From: a virus
Length of the DNA stretch: 37,471 nt
IMG/VR virus record: IMGVR_UViG_3300043568_002506
Location: 1 to 37,471 of that record
Direction: 5' to 3' (one strand)
Shown: in pieces, positions 35,925 to 37,471 of the stretch
Layout: every line of letters starts with the position of its first letter
How positions within the stretch are numbered: the stretch's first letter is position 1
Notes under the pieces: generated by a model
What the model was told of the DNA's origin: nothing
The model's input: only the letters and a program-made list of their open reading frames with translations
Database searches by the model: none
Made by a program: the position numbers and the translations under genes

Positions 35925-36769
35925 TGAAATTTATACCCATATTAGAAAGTGTTATAACAGAACAGAAGAGATTCAAATTTGACCCCGAAACATATGCCAA
36001 TATGTTAAGAGTCACTGAGAAGTTATGGGGGATGAGAAACAAAGAACTAACCAAAAAGACATTAGTTGACGGATTCAACTTTAAAACATCTGATGGGACT
36101 GATGGATACGTTAAAATAGTTGTTAACCCAAGATTAAAATATATTGGATATATGGACACAAAACCAAAGGATTCTCGTGACCCTATGGATTTTGTAATGG
36201 AGGTTCAACCCAAGGAATATGTTTCGAAGAAGAACCTATTCTTAACCATTTATCATGAAATGCTTCACGCTAATGACCCATCTCAATCAACAAAACTTAG
36301 CCCAAAGTATCTATCTACTTATAATGAAAAAAATGATAAACAATATTGGGGTCATCCAATTGAGTTCAGAGCAATCACAAATGAATTTTTGGAAGGTTTG
36401 GTTTTAGAATACAAGAGAAGATTCAGTAGACTTAGAAATCAAGAGAATAGAAAGTTCCTTTCGAAATCTCTAAAGAACATTCTTGACTATTTTGCCAAAG
36501 GTGACCCATTATCCAAATTGTCTTTAGATATTATTAGTAGAATAAATGATGAACATGTTTTAGACAACAAGATATCTCAACTTGTTTCTGACATGCCGAC
36601 CAATTTTCCTGGCGTTTCTGATTTCATGGGTTCCAAAGAGGAACCTTATTACATCACATACATTGAATTGATTAAGAAACATAATCCTGAAATATGGAAA
36701 AGATTCTTAACCATGTTATATAATACGTCTTATGAAATTGAAGATATTCTAAAAGAAAAAGGGGTTTAA
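35924..36769 (+). CDS. leader-peptide zincin metallopeptidase, second copy
   Basis: A 281-aa protein; ATG at 35924, or 35921 one codon earlier with ATGA coupling. Leader [17 protein letters not shown] ends I-T-E. HEMLH at residues 111-115, then [16 protein letters not shown] at 143-158 with Glu147 as likely third ligand. The C-terminal part is helical and basic ([20 protein letters not shown]). It is not an obvious recent duplicate of the preceding protease: the zinc sites differ in surroundings. The pair suggests at least two substrates or stages. Confidence 0.75.
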   Translation: MKFIPILESVITEQKRFKFDPETYANMLRVTEKLWGMRNKELTKKTLVDGFNFKTSDGTDGYVKIVVNPRLKYIGYMDTKPKDSRDPMDFVMEVQPKEYVSKKNLFLTIYHEMLHANDPSQSTKLSPKYLSTYNEKNDKQYWGHPIEFRAITNEFLEGLVLEYKRRFSRLRNQENRKFLSKSLKNILDYFAKGDPLSKLSLDIISRINDEHVLDNKISQLVSDMPTNFPGVSDFMGSKEEPYYITYIELIKKHNPEIWKRFLTMLYNTSYEIEDILKEKGV

Positions 36770-36783
36770 ATTAACCCCTTTTC
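36756..36783. terminator. bidirectional terminator between convergent genes
   Basis: AAAAGGGGTT-TAAATT-AACCCCTTTT, symmetric, with T-rich flanks on both strands. The stop codons of both convergent genes lie inside the stem-loop. Confidence 0.9.
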
Positions 36784-37471
36784 TTTTGCTTTGTTTTCTA
36801 ATATTGTTAACCTATTATCACTTTTATCAATTATTACTGATTGTTCCTTTATTGCTTCTAAACACAATGCAATCATATCCAAATATTTAACTTGATAATA
36901 CGCATTATCTTTATTTTTTTTGAAAACTAATTCAGGGACTACGTGTTGAACTTCTTGAGCAATGAACCCGATTTCTCGGTCATTTTCTTTATTCTCAGTT
37001 TGGTAATCTTTATAATTCCAGTTATAATATACTCCCCTTAATTTCAATATTTTACTTAACGAATTCTCTATCTTCTTGATATCTTTTTTTAATCTTCTGT
37101 CCGAAGGTCCAGGAGGGCCTGTGGCACCAGTTGCACCTTGAGCGCCCTGAGCTCCTGTATCCCCCGCGGCACCTTGAGCTCCTTGAGCTCCTTGGGGACC
37201 CAAGGGTCCAACAGCACCGTTAAATCCTTGGGCTCCTTGGGGCCCTTGACCTCCTTGAGCTCCTTGAGGTCCACCTGGTCCTCTTGTCCCTTGAGCACCT
37301 TGGGCTCCAGCACCACCTTGAGCACCTTGTCCTCCCGCACCACCTTGAGCACCTTGAGAACCTGTGGCTCCTTGAGGACCTTGGGCTCCAACAGCACCTT
37401 GGGCTCCTTGACCTCCTTGAGCTCCTTGAGCTCCTTGAGCTCCTTGTCCTCCCGCACCACCTTGAGCTCCT
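36766..37471 (-). CDS. collagen-like phage fibre with C-terminal S74 chaperone, 5' part missing
   Basis: The frame stays open to the right window edge: at least 234 residues. About 120 are uninterrupted Gly-X-Y triplets ([12 protein letters not shown] and similar; one [12 protein letters not shown] break in composition but not in phase), which form a trimeric collagen-like shaft. The last 110 are a Peptidase_S74 / endosialidase chaperone domain: [16 protein letters not shown], then [10 protein letters not shown] and [17 protein letters not shown], with the Ser-Asp cleavage dipeptide at the junction. The domain trimerises the fibre and then cuts itself off. It is probably the tail fibre that binds the host surface. 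Confidence 0.92.
   Translation of the reverse strand, partial: GAQGGAGGQGAQGAQGAQGGQGAQGAVGAQGPQGATGSQGAQGGAGGQGAQGGAGAQGAQGTRGPGGPQGAQGGQGPQGAQGFNGAVGPLGPQGAQGAQGAAGDTGAQGAQGATGATGPPGPSDRRLKKDIKKIENSLSKILKLRGVYYNWNYKDYQTENKENDREIGFIAQEVQHVVPELVFKKNKDNAYYQVKYLDMIALCLEAIKEQSVIIDKSDNRLTILENKAKEKGLI

Noticed and set aside
37089-37460. A Lys/Leu/Glu-rich 123-codon frame in the fibre gene
   Set aside because: It is the shifted reading of the Gly-X-Y repeat; the Gly-X-Y frame continues into the S74 domain and is the real one.
37089-37471. A tandem DNA repeat array or CRISPR-like locus
   Set aside because: The repetition is codon-level Gly-X-Y coding sequence with no constant repeats and spacers. 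No CRISPR array was seen anywhere in the window.

Overview
The window reads as an internal piece of a large, AT-rich, tailed-phage genome, probably a myovirus-like phage of a Bacteroidota (flavobacterial-type) host in a marine or freshwater setting. Phage signs are densely packed and often overlapping genes (TAATG and ATGA junctions), many small unknown ORFs, a DUF3310 protein, an orphan DNA methyltransferase, a collagen-like fibre ending in an S74 intramolecular chaperone, and scattered auxiliary metabolic genes. Host signs are a repeated promoter architecture TTTG-N19/20-TATCTTTG, which fits the Bacteroidota -33/-7 consensus (TAnnTTTG), an almost complete lack of Shine-Dalgarno sequences, and an outer-membrane-type protein whose signal peptide ends in SFGQ. 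Host and lifestyle are inference.

Layout. 1-2519 (minus): umuC (cut by the left edge), a short umuD, a flavodoxin-fold reductase, an arginyltransferase-like protein and an unknown protein. 2617-8643: DoxX-like membrane protein, then a mixed cluster of proteins with a shared N-terminal leader peptide, a methyltransferase, a FeoA-like protein and a zincin protease. 8643-12725 (minus): UDP-galactopyranose mutase and two glycosyltransferases, one fused to a methyltransferase. 12744-21846: small unknown genes, an S-adenosylmethionine decarboxylase homologue, a beta-barrel protein, a sulfotransferase, zinc-ribbon proteins including an eight-repeat DnaJ-type zinc finger, and an SPFH protein. 21848-23370 (minus): a gene-free 1.5-kb block with a roughly 1.16-kb highly structured RNA, an initiator-type tRNA-fMet and further RNA hairpins, each unit behind a strong host-type promoter. 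23450-30750: Nudix, DUF192, a GalE-like epimerase, cobalamin adenosyltransferase, DHH phosphoesterase, ferritin-like protein, DNA methyltransferase, nucleotidyltransferase, APS kinase, DUF3310 and a second sulfotransferase. 30753-37471: phage unknowns, a 586-aa protein with a TKWCT motif, two more zincins, and the tail-fibre gene running off the right edge.

How it works together (inference). A GalE-like epimerase and Glf could make UDP-Galf for the two glycosyltransferases. APS kinase could supply PAPS to the two sulfotransferases. At least nine unrelated proteins begin with a short amphipathic leader that ends in [I/L]-x-E, which resembles the T4 capsid-targeting sequence and its prohead-protease cleavage site; they may be packaged in the head and injected. 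Nine genes carry TATTTAT 4-7 nt before the start codon and three carry a host-type -7 box exactly 4 nt before it, which suggests many leaderless mRNAs in a phage that also brings its own initiator tRNA. The most unusual object is the large structured RNA beside the tRNA, which resembles the GOLLD/ROOL giant phage RNAs in size and setting but cannot be assigned to a family from sequence reading alone.
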